Origin: Brevibacterium iodinum ATCC 49514
Lineage (GTDB): Bacteria > Actinomycetota > Actinomycetes > Actinomycetales > Brevibacteriaceae
Direction of reading: 5' to 3'
DNA: 64,000 nucleotides
Assembly (NCBI RefSeq): GCF_900169265.1
Contig: NZ_FXYX01000008.1
Location: 1-64,000 of the forward strand
Shown here: in pieces, positions 32,753 to 41,775 of the stretch
Layout: every line of letters begins with the position of its first letter
Numbering within the stretch: position 1 is the first letter of the stretch
Notes under the pieces: generated by a model
Database searches by the model: none
Seen by the model: only the letters and a program-made list of their open reading frames with translations
What the model was told of the DNA's origin: nothing
Program-made: the position numbers and the translations under genes

Positions 32753-33871
32753 TCAGGCGTCGCCGAGGAGTTCTGCGACGAGTGCCGCGGTGAGTTCGAT
32801 GCGGCGGGGAATCCAGATCTGCAGAGCGTGTTCGGTCCGGGCGTGGGAACCTCCGCCGACGGTGCCGAGTCCGTCGAGGGTCGGCGTCCCGACTCCGGCG
32901 GTGAAGTTTCCGTCAGATCCGCCGCCGACGGCGACCGACCGCAGCGGGGGATGTCCGAGTCGTCCGGCCAGTCGCTGGGCACGAGCATAGAGGCCCATCG
33001 CCATGTCCTCTTCGAGCGGGGCACGGTTGATTCCGCCTTTGAGTTCGATCTTCGCACCGGCCACTGTGGGTGTCAGCGCGCGCAGAGCGTCATCGATGCG
33101 CACCTGTTCATCCGCCGATGCTGCTCTGGAGTCGATGCCGACGACGGCTTTGGCCGGCACGGTGTTCGTGGTCGATCCACTGGTCATCACGGTCGGGACG
33201 ACGGAGGTTCCGACCGAGGGTCTGTGCAGTGCAGCGATCTCGATGACCTGGCTGGCCACTTCGATGGTGGCGTTGATGCCCTTCTCCGGTTCTACTCCGG
33301 CATGCGATGCCAGACCGGTGACTTCAAGCTGGTAGATCGCCACGCCTTTGCGAGCGATTTTGACGGCACCGTGCGCGGCACCGCTTTCGAACACGAGGGC
33401 GGCCTTCGCCCCGCGTGCTTCGTCTTCGATGATCTGCCGGGAACCAGGGGAGCCGAGTTCTTCATCGGCGGTGATGAGGAGGCTGACACCATCGAGGTGG
33501 CCGAGTTCGGCACGGACCTTCGCCAAGGCGTAGATCGCGATGAGCAGTCCGCCCTTCATATCGTCGGCACCGGGTCCGCGAACAACTCCGTCCTTGACCG
33601 AGTACGGAAAATCAGCGAGCGTGCCGGTGGGCCAGACAGTGTCGTGGTGGCCGATGAGCACGACCTTGCGCGGGCCGGTGCCGAAGCGCCACAGCACATG
33701 CGGGTGGCCGTCGGTCTCGATGATCTGAGGTGCGGCACCGAGCATCCCGGTGCCGATTCGCGAGACGAGTCGGGCGCTGCGGGCCAAAGATGAGAGGTCG
33801 TTGGAGAACGACTCGCATTCGATGAGCGCCTGGAAATCACTCATGAAGTCGTCGGAGTCGAACTCTGCCAT
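32753..33871 (-). CDS. M20 family metallopeptidase
   Basis: This 372-residue protein resembles glutamate carboxypeptidase (CPG2-like) and related ArgE/DapE peptidases, which use two zinc ions to hydrolyse C-terminal or amide bonds. Visible motifs are GHHDTVWPTG (metal histidine near residue 75), GADDMKGGLLIA (bridging Asp), and ADEELGSPGSR (catalytic and metal glutamates). A dimerisation domain of about 110 residues follows, with SHAGVEPEKGINA. GAGGG precedes the ATG at 33871. It is not obviously linked to its neighbours, and the substrate is unknown. Confidence 0.88.
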   Translation of the reverse strand: MAEFDSDDFMSDFQALIECESFSNDLSSLARSARLVSRIGTGMLGAAPQIIETDGHPHVLWRFGTGPRKVVLIGHHDTVWPTGTLADFPYSVKDGVVRGPGADDMKGGLLIAIYALAKVRAELGHLDGVSLLITADEELGSPGSRQIIEDEARGAKAALVFESGAAHGAVKIARKGVAIYQLEVTGLASHAGVEPEKGINATIEVASQVIEIAALHRPSVGTSVVPTVMTSGSTTNTVPAKAVVGIDSRAASADEQVRIDDALRALTPTVAGAKIELKGGINRAPLEEDMAMGLYARAQRLAGRLGHPPLRSVAVGGGSDGNFTAGVGTPTLDGLGTVGGGSHARTEHALQIWIPRRIELTAALVAELLGDA

Positions 33872-34039
33872 GGATGTCTCACCCTCGTGTTTGTGCCAAC
33901 TGTCCTTTCAAGGTTAGCGGGTGCGTGACTGTTGCTGTGCGGCACCCGTTCGACGGCGGGCCAGACGCCCGGATGTCGCCCGTCAGTAAGGGGGTGACGA
34001 AGCTCTCTGTCTTCACCGCCCAGCAGGGTGATCGCCGTT

Positions 34040-34069
34040 TTGACCGCTGGCAGAGAAGTTGGCTAAAGT
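34040..34069 (+). promoter_or_regulatory. promoter of tRNA-Thr
   Basis: TTGACC (34040-34045) and TAAAGT (34064-34069) are separated by 18 bases, giving a predicted start about 4 bases before the mature tRNA at 34080. Confidence 0.75.
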
Positions 34070-34079
34070 TGGTTCGGTT

Positions 34080-34152
34080 GCCGCCTTAGCTCAGTCGGCA
34101 GAGCGATTCACTCGTAATGAATAGGTCGCGGGTTCGATTCCCGCAGGCGGCT
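34080..34152 (+). tRNA. tRNA-Thr(CGT)
   Basis: A full 73-nt cloverleaf: acceptor stem of 7 perfect pairs (34080-34086 with 34145-34151), D arm GCTC/GAGC, anticodon stem ATTCA/TGAAT around loop CTCGTAA with anticodon CGT, and T arm GCGGG-TTCGATT-CCCGC. The CCA end is not encoded. It reads ACG threonine codons. It has its own promoter and terminator. I see no duplicated 3' end nearby that would mark an integration site. Confidence 0.97.
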
Positions 34153-34160
34153 CGGCAACA

Positions 34161-34196
34161 GCCCCTCTGATCAGCACAAATGATGATCAGAGGGGC
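34161..34196 (+). terminator. terminator after tRNA-Thr
   Basis: A perfect 13-bp stem (34161-34173 with 34184-34196), a 10-nt loop and a following ATTTTG run make a good Rho-independent terminator. Confidence 0.85.
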
Positions 34197-34244
34197 ATTT
34201 TGCATTCGTCGAGTCTGCGCCGAGGACGCGAGACCCTCAGACGC

Positions 34245-34649
34245 TCAGCGCTTTTTCACGGGCTTGAACGACGTCGAGCACTTCCATGTCGTCTTGCCCT
34301 TCTTTGCCGTCACTGTCACCTTGACAGCTTTGCCAGGGGTAGCGCCGGAGATGTAGTACTTCAGAGAGGCCTTGCCCTTCTTCGATGCGGTGGCCTTCTT
34401 CTTCGTCTTCGTCGTCTTGTAGTGGGCAAGGGTCTCGACCTTGGCCTTCGACCCGACCTTCGAGACGTTGACGTTGGTGTACGAGTACTGGCGAGGCTTC
34501 GAGATCGACATCTTCGCCGAGCACTTCTTCGTTGCCGCTTCGGCCGGCTGTGCATCGACGGCGATGGGGCCGGCGAGGAGGCCGACTGCAAGGGTCAGTG
34601 CCACGAGCTTCGAACCCGTCTTCGTGCGGGCAGGGGTGGTCAAGGACAT
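34245..34649 (-). CDS. small secreted Lys-rich protein, unknown function
   Basis: The 134-residue product has a signal peptide (basic MSLTTPARTKTGSK, hydrophobic LVALTLAVGLLAG, cleavage near AEAA-T). The mature part of about 95 residues is very basic (many Lys and Thr), with two cysteines at its ends (KKCSAKMS and WKCSTSF) that could form a disulphide. It looks like a single small beta-type domain; I do not recognise the family. GGAG precedes the ATG. It is flanked by the tRNA terminator and by the fadA control region, so it is an independent unit. Confidence 0.75.
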   Translation of the reverse strand: MSLTTPARTKTGSKLVALTLAVGLLAGPIAVDAQPAEAATKKCSAKMSISKPRQYSYTNVNVSKVGSKAKVETLAHYKTTKTKKKATASKKGKASLKYYISGATPGKAVKVTVTAKKGKTTWKCSTSFKPVKKR

Positions 34650-34735
34650 GATTCTCCAGGGGGTCAGAAATGATGAGTCGAGCCATCTTAACCACCCCTG
34701 CTGTATTCCGGTGTTATCGAAATGACTCGGCCGGA

Positions 34736-34751
34736 GAACTGTTATCAGTTC
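34736..34751. promoter_or_regulatory. short inverted repeat, possible operator
   Basis: GAACTG and CAGTTC flank TTAT as perfect 6-bp arms, between the secreted-protein gene and fadA. Nothing else supports a regulatory role. Confidence 0.2.
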
Positions 34752-34833
34752 GAGAGATCGGAGGAGACTGTCGGCTCAATCCGCCCCTCTCCCATCCGTC
34801 GTCGCGCCATGGTGCGAGCGGGACCAGCGTGTG

Positions 34834-34862
34834 TTGCTCGTCACCCGAAACCGGGGCACAAT
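34834..34862 (+). promoter_or_regulatory. probable fadA promoter
   Basis: TTGCTC (34834-34839) and CACAAT (34857-34862) are 17 bases apart and point at fadA; both hexamers are moderate matches. Confidence 0.4.
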
Positions 34863-34879
34863 GGGACGTGCGAATGTTA

Positions 34880-34895
34880 CTGAACGATCGATCAG
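34880..34895. promoter_or_regulatory. candidate TetR-type operator before fadA
   Basis: CTGAACGATCGATCAG is a 16-bp near-perfect palindrome (7 of 8 pairs) centred about 20 bases downstream of the predicted start. Its GAxCGATCGxTC form resembles operators of TetR-family fatty-acid regulators. Confidence 0.45.
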
Positions 34896-34934
34896 ATCTT
34901 GTGGTCGGTCTTCCATCCAGACTGTGAGGAACAC

Positions 34935-36143
34935 ATGAGCGAAGCGTTCATCTATGACGCAGTGCGCACCCCACGCGGTAAGAACCGCGGCGGGGCGCTG
35001 CACAGCGTCAAGCCCATCGATCTCGTCACCGGCCTCATCGACGCCGTACGCGAGCGCAATCCGGACCTCGACGACTCCCAGATCGACGACATCGTCCTCG
35101 GCGTCGTCTCTCCAGTCGGCGAACAGGGCAGCGACATCGCCCGTGTCGCCGCGATCGCCGCCGGCCTCGACGAGTCCGTCGCCGGCGTTCAGGTCAACCG
35201 CTTCTGCGCCTCCGGGCTCGAAGCCGTCAACATCGCCGCCCAGAAGGTCGGCTCCGGATTCGAGAACCTCGTCCTCGCCGGAGGCGTCGAATCGATGTCC
35301 CGTGTGCCGCTGGGATCCGACGGCGGAGCGTGGGCGCAGGACCCGACGACGAACTACGACACCTACTTCGTCCCGCAGGGAATCGGTGCCGACCTCATCG
35401 CCACCACAGAGGGCTTCACCCGTGCAGACGTGGACGCCTTCGCCGCCGAATCGCAGAAGCGCGCCGCTGCGGCCTGGGAGAACAGCCTCTTCGAAAATTC
35501 GATCATCCCGGTCAAGGACATCAACGGCATCACCGTGCTCGACCGCGATGAGCACATGCGTCCCGGCTCGACCGTCGAATCGCTGTCGCAGCTGCCCCCA
35601 GCCTTCGCCAAGCTCGCCGCACAGACCGGATTCGACGAGGTGGCTCTGCAGAAGTACCACTGGATCGAAGCCATCGACCACGTCCACACCGCCGCGAACT
35701 CCTCCGGAATCGTCGACGGCGCAGCGCTTGCCATCCTCGGCGATGAGGAGGTCGGCCAGAAGATGGGAATGAAGCCCCGTGCCCGCATCGTCTCCACCGC
35801 GGTCACCGGCTCGGAACCCACGATCATGCTCACCGGTCCGACTCCGGCGACGAAGAAGGCCCTCGACAAAGCCGGCATGACCGTCGATGACATCGATCTG
35901 TTCGAACTCAACGAGGCATTCGCCGCCGTCGTGCTCAAGTGGATGAAGGATCTCAACATCCCCCACGAGAAGGTCAACGTCAACGGCGGAGCCATCGCCA
36001 TGGGCCACCCGCTGGGAGCCACCGGCGCCATGATTCTGGGCACTGTCCTCGACGAACTCGAGCGCCGCGACCTCAAGCGTGGACTCGTCACCCTGTGCAT
36101 CGGCGCAGGCATGGGCATCGCGACGATCATCGAAAGGGTCTGA
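34935..36143 (+). CDS. fadA: acetyl-CoA C-acyltransferase (thiolase)
   Basis: This 402-residue thiolase cleaves 3-ketoacyl-CoA with CoA in the last step of beta-oxidation. It has the nucleophilic cysteine in [11 protein letters not shown] near residue 91, the [11 protein letters not shown] motif, the histidine motif [18 protein letters not shown], and the second cysteine in [11 protein letters not shown]. The start at 34935 has GAGG upstream and begins at the family N-terminus ([14 protein letters not shown]). It is followed after one base by fadB; together they encode the trifunctional beta-oxidation complex. Confidence 0.95.
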   Translation: MSEAFIYDAVRTPRGKNRGGALHSVKPIDLVTGLIDAVRERNPDLDDSQIDDIVLGVVSPVGEQGSDIARVAAIAAGLDESVAGVQVNRFCASGLEAVNIAAQKVGSGFENLVLAGGVESMSRVPLGSDGGAWAQDPTTNYDTYFVPQGIGADLIATTEGFTRADVDAFAAESQKRAAAAWENSLFENSIIPVKDINGITVLDRDEHMRPGSTVESLSQLPPAFAKLAAQTGFDEVALQKYHWIEAIDHVHTAANSSGIVDGAALAILGDEEVGQKMGMKPRARIVSTAVTGSEPTIMLTGPTPATKKALDKAGMTVDDIDLFELNEAFAAVVLKWMKDLNIPHEKVNVNGGAIAMGHPLGATGAMILGTVLDELERRDLKRGLVTLCIGAGMGIATIIERV

Positions 36144-36144
36144 C

Positions 36145-38322
36145 ATGACGAACACTGGAACCACAGCTGCCGACTACCAGCGCAACACCGATGCCGATGG
36201 CATCGTCACCGTCGTCATCGACGAGCCCGGCGCCAAGGTCAACACCATGAACGACTACTTCGCGGCCGCCCTCGAGGCGACCGTGGAATGGCTCGAAGCC
36301 AATGTCGACGACATCACCGGTGTCGTCCTAACCTCCCCGAAGAAGACCTTCTTCGCCGGTGGCAACCTCAACAAGCTGCGTGAAGCCGACCCGGCCAATG
36401 CCGCAGAGGAATTCGAGGCTGTCGAACACCTCAAGAAGGTGCTGCGCCGACTCGAGACCTTCGGCAAACCCGTTGTCGCCGCCCTCGGCGGCGCGGCCCT
36501 GGGCGGCGGACTCGAACTCGCTCTGGCCACCCACCATCGGATCGCGGCCGACGACAACCCGAGCGCCCGCTTCGGCTTCCCCGAGGTCTCACTCGGCCTG
36601 CTGCCAGGAGGGGGCGGAGTCGCCCGGTCGGTGCGCATGCTCGGCATCCAGACCGCGCTGCAGAAGGCCATCCTGCCGTCGACGAAGTTCAAGGCCGCCG
36701 ACGCCCAGGCGCTCGGCCTCATCGACGAACTCGCTCCTGCGGCCGAACTCGAGTCCAAGGCCAAGGCCTGGATCAAAGCCAACCCCGAGGCTGTGCAGCC
36801 GTGGGACGTCAAGGGCTTCAAGATCCCGGGTGGCTCGCCGTCCTCGCCGAAGATCGGCGCGATGCTTCCCGCTCTGCCGTCCCTGCTGCGCAAGCAGGGC
36901 AAGGGTGCACCGATGCCGGCTCCGCGAGCCGTGGTCGCCGCTGCGGTCGAAGGCTCACTGGTCGACATCGACACCGCGCTGACGGTCGAGTCCCGCTACT
37001 TCGTCAACGTCACCCATACTCCGGTGGCGAAGAATATGATCAAGGCGTTCTTCTTCGACCTCGGCCACATCAACTCCGGCGGCTCGCGCCCTGACGGCTT
37101 CGAACCCCGCCAGGTGAAGAAGCTCGGCGTGATCGGTGCCGGAATGATGGGTGCCGCGATCGCCTACAGCGCTGCGAAGTCGGGCATCGAGGTCGTCCTC
37201 AAGGACGTCGAGCTCGCCAATGCGGAAAAGGGCAAGGCCTACGCCGCCAAGCGTGAAGAATCGGCCCTGGCCAAGGGCAGGACCACCGAGGTGAAATCGC
37301 AGGCCGTCCTCGACCGGATCACACCGAGTGCCTCGGCCGAGGATTTCGCCGGTGTCGACTTCGTCATCGAGGCGGTCTTCGAATCCGTCGATCTCAAGCA
37401 GAAGGTGTTCCAGGAGATCCAGGACATCGTCGAGCCTGATGCAGTCCTCGGTTCGAACACCTCGACCCTGCCGATCACCGACCTGGCTAAGGGCGTCACC
37501 CGCGACAAGGACTTCATCGGCGTCCACTTCTTCTCGCCGGCCGACAAGATGCCGCTGGTCGAGATCATCTGCGGTGAGAACACCTCCGACGAGGTCCTCG
37601 CCCGCACCTTCGACCTCGTGCAGCAGATCCGGAAGACTCCGATCGTCGTCAACGACTCGCGCGGATTCTTCACCTCCCGCGTCATCGGCACCTTCATCGC
37701 CGAGGCGGTCGCCGCCGTCGGTGAAGGCGTGGAGCCGGCCAGCGTGGAACAGGCAGCACTGCAGGCCGGATACCCCACCGGTGCCCTGCAGCTGCTCGAC
37801 GAACTGACGTTGACCCTGTCGCAGAAGATCAACGAGGAGACCCGCGACGCGGTCGAAGCCGCAGGCGGCACCTGGATCGCCCACCCCTCCGAAGCCGTCT
37901 TCGACTGGATGGTCGAGCAGGGACGGACCGGACGCAAGGACGGCGCCGGCTTCTACGACTACGACGAGAACGGCAAACGCACCACGCTGTGGCAGGGTGT
38001 GCGCGAGAAGTACGAGTCCGGGTCGAACGATCAGCCCTTCGCCGATCTGCAGGAGCGGATGCTCTTCGCCGAGGCGATCGAGACGATCAAATGCCTCGAC
38101 GAGGGTGTGCTCACCTCGGTGCCGGACGCGAACATCGGTTCGATCTTCGGCATCGGATTCCCCGCCTGGACCGGCGGCGTGCTCCAGTACGTCAACCAGT
38201 ACGAAGGCGGACTGGCCGGCTTCGTCGCTCGGGCGAATGATCTGGCTGCGAAGTACGGCGAACACTTCACACCGCCGGCCTCGCTGGTCGAACGTGCGAA
38301 GACGGGGGAGACCTACGAGTAA
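36145..38322 (+). CDS. fadB: fatty oxidation complex alpha subunit (enoyl-CoA hydratase/3-hydroxyacyl-CoA dehydrogenase)
   Basis: The 725-residue bifunctional enzyme has an N-terminal crotonase domain (FFAGGNLNKL oxyanion region, GGAALGGGLELALATHHRIA, PEVSLGLLPGGGG with catalytic Glu) and a C-terminal dehydrogenase with the NAD motif VIGAGMMGAAIA near residue 333, HFFSPADKMPLVEI with the catalytic His, and RGFFTSRV. It hydrates enoyl-CoA and oxidises the 3-hydroxyacyl product, which FadA then cleaves. The length matches actinobacterial FadB. The ATG at 36145 begins the family N-terminus, one base after the fadA stop. Confidence 0.95.
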   Translation: MTNTGTTAADYQRNTDADGIVTVVIDEPGAKVNTMNDYFAAALEATVEWLEANVDDITGVVLTSPKKTFFAGGNLNKLREADPANAAEEFEAVEHLKKVLRRLETFGKPVVAALGGAALGGGLELALATHHRIAADDNPSARFGFPEVSLGLLPGGGGVARSVRMLGIQTALQKAILPSTKFKAADAQALGLIDELAPAAELESKAKAWIKANPEAVQPWDVKGFKIPGGSPSSPKIGAMLPALPSLLRKQGKGAPMPAPRAVVAAAVEGSLVDIDTALTVESRYFVNVTHTPVAKNMIKAFFFDLGHINSGGSRPDGFEPRQVKKLGVIGAGMMGAAIAYSAAKSGIEVVLKDVELANAEKGKAYAAKREESALAKGRTTEVKSQAVLDRITPSASAEDFAGVDFVIEAVFESVDLKQKVFQEIQDIVEPDAVLGSNTSTLPITDLAKGVTRDKDFIGVHFFSPADKMPLVEIICGENTSDEVLARTFDLVQQIRKTPIVVNDSRGFFTSRVIGTFIAEAVAAVGEGVEPASVEQAALQAGYPTGALQLLDELTLTLSQKINEETRDAVEAAGGTWIAHPSEAVFDWMVEQGRTGRKDGAGFYDYDENGKRTTLWQGVREKYESGSNDQPFADLQERMLFAEAIETIKCLDEGVLTSVPDANIGSIFGIGFPAWTGGVLQYVNQYEGGLAGFVARANDLAAKYGEHFTPPASLVERAKTGETYE

Positions 38323-38345
38323 GCGCTCACCCCTGGAATAGCCTG

Positions 38346-38411
38346 ATGGCCTTCCGGTGTTGTCCAATCACACTGAGACTTCAGTGTCACTGACATCTAC
38401 CGGAAGGCCAT
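38346..38411 (+). promoter_or_regulatory. leader hairpin hiding the ribosome-binding site of the oxidoreductase gene
   Basis: A perfect 13-bp stem pairs 38346-38358 with 38399-38411. The right arm contains GGAAGG (38402-38407), the only good ribosome-binding site for the ATG at 38416. Inside the 40-nt loop is a second stem, ACACTGA/TCAGTGT (38370-38376 with 38381-38387). It may also act as the fadB terminator, though no U-tract follows. Confidence 0.6.
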
Positions 38412-38415
38412 TGCT

Positions 38416-39336
38416 ATGCGCGCCGCCGTCTACGACGCCTACACCGAGAACTTCGACGACATCACCGTCCGCGAGCTGCCCGATCCGAAGCTGCCGCCCG
38501 CCTCGGTGCTCATCGAAGTCAGGGCCGCCGGAGTCAACCCGGTCGACTGGGCACTCGTCGGCGGACACCTCGACCCGGTCATGCCCACGCAGTTCCCCGT
38601 CACCCCGGGCTGGGACGTCGCCGGTGTCGTCATCGGACTCGGCTTCGACACCCCGGAATTCTCCATCGGCGATGAAGTTGTCGCCTATGCACGCAAGGAC
38701 GTGCTCGGCGGCGGAACCTTTGCCGAGAAGGTCGCTGTCCCGGTCCATGCGGTGGCTCCGAAGCCGAAGAGCCTCAGCTGGGAACAGGCCGGCGGACTGC
38801 CGTTGGCCGGCGGCACCGCTCTGCGGACCCTCGAGTCCCTCGGCGACCTGGAGGGCAAGACCGTGCTCATCCACGGTGCATCCGGGGGAGTCGGCAGCTT
38901 CGCCGTGCAGATCGCCCGCGCCGCCGGCGCTCGAGTCATCGGCACCGCCTCTGAAGCCAATCATGAATACCTGCGCGGACTCGGCGCTGAACCCGTGACC
39001 TACGGCGACGGTCTGGTCGAGCGCGTTCTCGAGGCCGCCGACGGCAAGGTCGACGGGGTCGCGGACTTCGTCGGGGGAGTCCTCGAACACACCCTGGCCG
39101 TGCTCGCCGAGGGCGGGGCGCACGCCTCGGTGGCCGATCCCAGCGTCGCCGAGCACGGCGGACGCTACATCTGGGTACGTCCCGACGGCTCCGAGACCGC
39201 GCGCCTGGGACTCCTCGTCGACGAAGGGAAACTCACCGTCGCCGTCGCCGGCACCTACGGCCTCGACGATGTTCCCCAGGCCTTCAAGGACAGCGCCACC
39301 GGACACGTCCGCGGCAAGCTCGTCATCGTGCCCTGA
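38416..39336 (+). CDS. zinc-free medium-chain oxidoreductase, quinone oxidoreductase-like
   Basis: This 306-residue NADP-dependent alcohol-dehydrogenase-like protein starts MRAAVYDAYTE and has VRAAGVNPVDW, the substrate-domain GWDVAGVV, and the nucleotide-binding motif IHGASGGVGSFAVQIARAAGARV near residue 155. No cysteine zinc ligands are visible, which points to the quinone oxidoreductase/NADP-dependent reductase branch. The biological substrate is unknown. It follows fadB in the same direction after 93 bases containing the RBS-hiding hairpin. Confidence 0.87.
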   Translation: MRAAVYDAYTENFDDITVRELPDPKLPPASVLIEVRAAGVNPVDWALVGGHLDPVMPTQFPVTPGWDVAGVVIGLGFDTPEFSIGDEVVAYARKDVLGGGTFAEKVAVPVHAVAPKPKSLSWEQAGGLPLAGGTALRTLESLGDLEGKTVLIHGASGGVGSFAVQIARAAGARVIGTASEANHEYLRGLGAEPVTYGDGLVERVLEAADGKVDGVADFVGGVLEHTLAVLAEGGAHASVADPSVAEHGGRYIWVRPDGSETARLGLLVDEGKLTVAVAGTYGLDDVPQAFKDSATGHVRGKLVIVP

Positions 39337-39379
39337 ATATCGGCTATACCGTCCTCGGTGATCGAAATATCGCCGAGGC

Positions 39380-39413
39380 GGGACTCGGCTGATCCGGTGA
39401 TCAGCTGAGTCCC
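39380..39413. terminator. hairpin at convergent ends of oxidoreductase and TetR genes
   Basis: A 15-bp stem (39380-39394 with 39399-39413, one mismatch) with a CGGT loop overlaps the last codons of the TetR gene. No U-tract follows. Confidence 0.55.
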
Positions 39414-40027
39414 AGCGCCGCGGCCGCTGCGGCGCGCAATTCGACCCCGACCACCTCGGCGCTGGAGCGACGAGCCTGGTGCGGGGTCGAATTCATCATC
39501 CCGAACGCCGCATGCACGCGCACAGTGGCCGACTCCAGAGTCCACGCCGGATGGGCGGCCTCGACGACCTCCGCCCATCGACTGACATAGGCACGCTGGA
39601 GACGCCGCACGGTCCGTCGCGATTCGTCCGGCAGCGCCTCGAGGTCACGGTCCTGGATGCGGATGAGCTCGGGCTCGCTCATGGCGAAGTCGACATGGAA
39701 GTCGATGAGACGCCGCAGGGTTCGGGCCGCCTCGGTGGGGGAGATCCCCGACGCGGTGTCCCACGCCGCGGAGACGATCTCCTCGCCTCCGGACTGCAGA
39801 TAGGCGGAGATGCCGACGAGGAGCTCCTCGAGCACGGCTTCCTTCGACGAGAAATGCCGGTAGACCGCCGGCGCCGAGATCCCCGCGCCCTTGCCCAGGT
39901 CGTCGAGGCGCACCCCATGGAAGCCGTGCCGGGCATAGAGCGTCTTCGCGACCTCGAGCAGCTGCTCGCGCCTGGCCGCTTTCGCCGCTGCTCGCGCCGT
40001 CGGCTTGGCCTCGTCCGAGATCGACAT
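39401..40027 (-). CDS. TetR family regulator of the leucine catabolic operon
   Basis: The 208-residue protein has an N-terminal TetR helix-turn-helix (REQLLEVAKTLYARHGFHGVRLDDLGKGAGISAPAVYRHFSSKEAVLEEL) and a variable ligand-binding C-terminal domain. AAGGAGG precedes the ATG at 40027. It is divergent from the carboxylase/acyl-CoA dehydrogenase operon with an 8-6-8 palindrome between them, so it very likely represses that operon (and itself) until a pathway intermediate such as an acyl-CoA binds. The ligand is an inference. Confidence 0.88.
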   Translation of the reverse strand: MSISDEAKPTARAAAKAARREQLLEVAKTLYARHGFHGVRLDDLGKGAGISAPAVYRHFSSKEAVLEELLVGISAYLQSGGEEIVSAAWDTASGISPTEAARTLRRLIDFHVDFAMSEPELIRIQDRDLEALPDESRRTVRRLQRAYVSRWAEVVEAAHPAWTLESATVRVHAAFGMMNSTPHQARRSSAEVVGVELRAAAAAALGLS

Positions 40028-40093
40028 CCGGCCTCCTTCCCCGAGCCTGATGCCCACCGCCTGAGACGACGTGGGTGCGGTCTGGCTCGTGCG

Positions 40094-40149
40094 TTGTCAG
40101 TTCTGCCTGTGAGCAGTATCATAGCAGTCAGTTAAGAATCATTAACTGA
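40094..40149 (+). promoter_or_regulatory. promoter and TetR-type operator of carboxylase operon
   Basis: TTGTCA (40094-40099) and TATCAT (40117-40122) are 17 bases apart. The predicted start falls at the edge of a perfect inverted repeat, TCAGTTAA/TTAACTGA with a 6-base spacer (40128-40149). Binding there would block transcription initiation. Confidence 0.7.
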
Positions 40150-40161
40150 AATGAGGATGGA

Positions 40162-41775
40162 ATGAGAGCAGTGGGAACTGCGGTCAGTCCGGCGACGGGG
40201 CAGGTCAACTCCGAGGCCCACGCCGAACTCATCGCCGAACTCCGGGAGCGCATTGCGGCCACAGCCCGCGGCGGTTCCGAGAAGTCCAGGCAGCGCCATA
40301 TCGATCGCGGAAAGCTGCTGCCGCGTGAGCGCGTCGAACATCTCCTCGACCCCGGCACGCCCTTCCTCGAACTCTCTCCGCTGGCCGCCAACGGCATGTA
40401 CGACGACGCCAGCCCGGGCGCCGGAATCATCACCGGAATCGGGCGGGTCGCCGGCCGCGAATGCGTGATTGTTGCCAATGACGCCACCGTCAAGGGTGGA
40501 ACCTACTATCCGGTGACCGTGAAGAAGCACCTCCGGGCTCAGGAAGTCGCCAAAGAGAACAGCCTTCCGTGCATCTACCTCGTCGACTCCGGTGGCGCCA
40601 ACCTGCCGAATCAGGACGACGTCTTTCCCGACCGCGACCACTTCGGCCGCATCTTCTTCAACCAGGCCACCCTCTCAGCTGCCGGCATCCCGCAGCTGGC
40701 CGCCGTCATGGGTTCCTGCACCGCCGGCGGCGCCTACGTCCCGGCGATGGCCGACGAGTCGATCATCGTCTCCGAGCAGGGCACGATCTTCCTCGGGGGG
40801 CCACCTCTGGTCAAGGCCGCCACCGGCGAGGAAGTCACCGCCGAAGAGCTCGGCGGCGGAGCCCTGCACTCCCGGGTCTCGGGTGTCACCGACCACCTCG
40901 CAGCCAATGACCCTCACGCTCTGGAGATCATGCGCGACATCGTCTCCACCCTCGGACCGAAGGCCGCCCCGAACTGGGACGTCAGCGAATCGCGCGAGCC
41001 CGCTCACTCGCCGGAGGAGCTGACCTCCGTGGTACCCGTGGACTCGCGCACACCGTATGACGTCCGCGAGGTCATCGCCCGCCTCGTCGACGGATCCGAG
41101 TTCCATGAGTTCAAAGCCGAATACGGTACGAGCCTCGTCACCGGATTCGCTCACCTCGACGGACACCCCGTCGGCATCATCGCCAACAACGGCATCCTCT
41201 TCGGCGAATCCGCGCAGAAGGGCGCCCACTTCATCGAACTCTGCGACCAGCGCAGCGTTCCCCTGGTGTTCCTGCAGAACATCTCCGGGTTCATGGTCGG
41301 TCGCGATTACGAAGCCGGAGGCATCGCCAAGCACGGAGCGAAGATGGTCAACGCTGTCGCCACCGCCCGCGTCCCGAAGTTCACCGTCGTCATCGGCGGC
41401 TCCTTCGGCGCCGGCAACTACTCGATGTGCGGCCGCGCCTACTCCCCGCGCTTCCTGTGGATGTGGCCCAATGCCCGCATCTCCGTGATGGGCGGCGAGC
41501 AGGCAGCCAGCGTGCTCTCGACCGTCAGACGCGACCAGCTCGAAGCCCGCGGCGAGGAGTGGAGCGCTGCCGACGAAGACACCTTCAAACAGCCCATCCG
41601 CGACCAGTACGAAGCCCAGGGCAACCCGTACTACTCGACGGCACGGCTGTGGGATGACGGCATCATCGAACCCGGTGACACCCGCCAGGTGCTGGCACTG
41701 GCCCTCGAACTCGCCCGCTTCGGACCGATGGAACGCCCGCTGAATGCCAGCGGCTACGGCGTCTTCAGAATGTGA
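40162..41775 (+). CDS. accD1: methylcrotonyl-CoA carboxylase beta (carboxyltransferase) subunit
   Basis: This 537-residue biotin-dependent carboxyltransferase closely follows the methylcrotonyl-CoA carboxylase beta pattern: [56 protein letters not shown] and [16 protein letters not shown]. That pattern distinguishes it from acetyl- and propionyl-CoA carboxylase subunits. The enzyme carboxylates 3-methylcrotonyl-CoA to 3-methylglutaconyl-CoA in leucine breakdown. GAGG lies before the ATG. It is the first gene of a TetR-controlled operon and overlaps the alpha subunit gene by four bases. Confidence 0.92.
   Translation: MRAVGTAVSPATGQVNSEAHAELIAELRERIAATARGGSEKSRQRHIDRGKLLPRERVEHLLDPGTPFLELSPLAANGMYDDASPGAGIITGIGRVAGRECVIVANDATVKGGTYYPVTVKKHLRAQEVAKENSLPCIYLVDSGGANLPNQDDVFPDRDHFGRIFFNQATLSAAGIPQLAAVMGSCTAGGAYVPAMADESIIVSEQGTIFLGGPPLVKAATGEEVTAEELGGGALHSRVSGVTDHLAANDPHALEIMRDIVSTLGPKAAPNWDVSESREPAHSPEELTSVVPVDSRTPYDVREVIARLVDGSEFHEFKAEYGTSLVTGFAHLDGHPVGIIANNGILFGESAQKGAHFIELCDQRSVPLVFLQNISGFMVGRDYEAGGIAKHGAKMVNAVATARVPKFTVVIGGSFGAGNYSMCGRAYSPRFLWMWPNARISVMGGEQAASVLSTVRRDQLEARGEEWSAADEDTFKQPIRDQYEAQGNPYYSTARLWDDGIIEPGDTRQVLALALELARFGPMERPLNASGYGVFRM

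Noticed and set aside
34080-34200. tRNA-Thr as a prophage or island attachment site
   Set aside because: No integrase gene and no repeat of the tRNA 3' end was found nearby; flanking genes are ordinary chromosomal ones.
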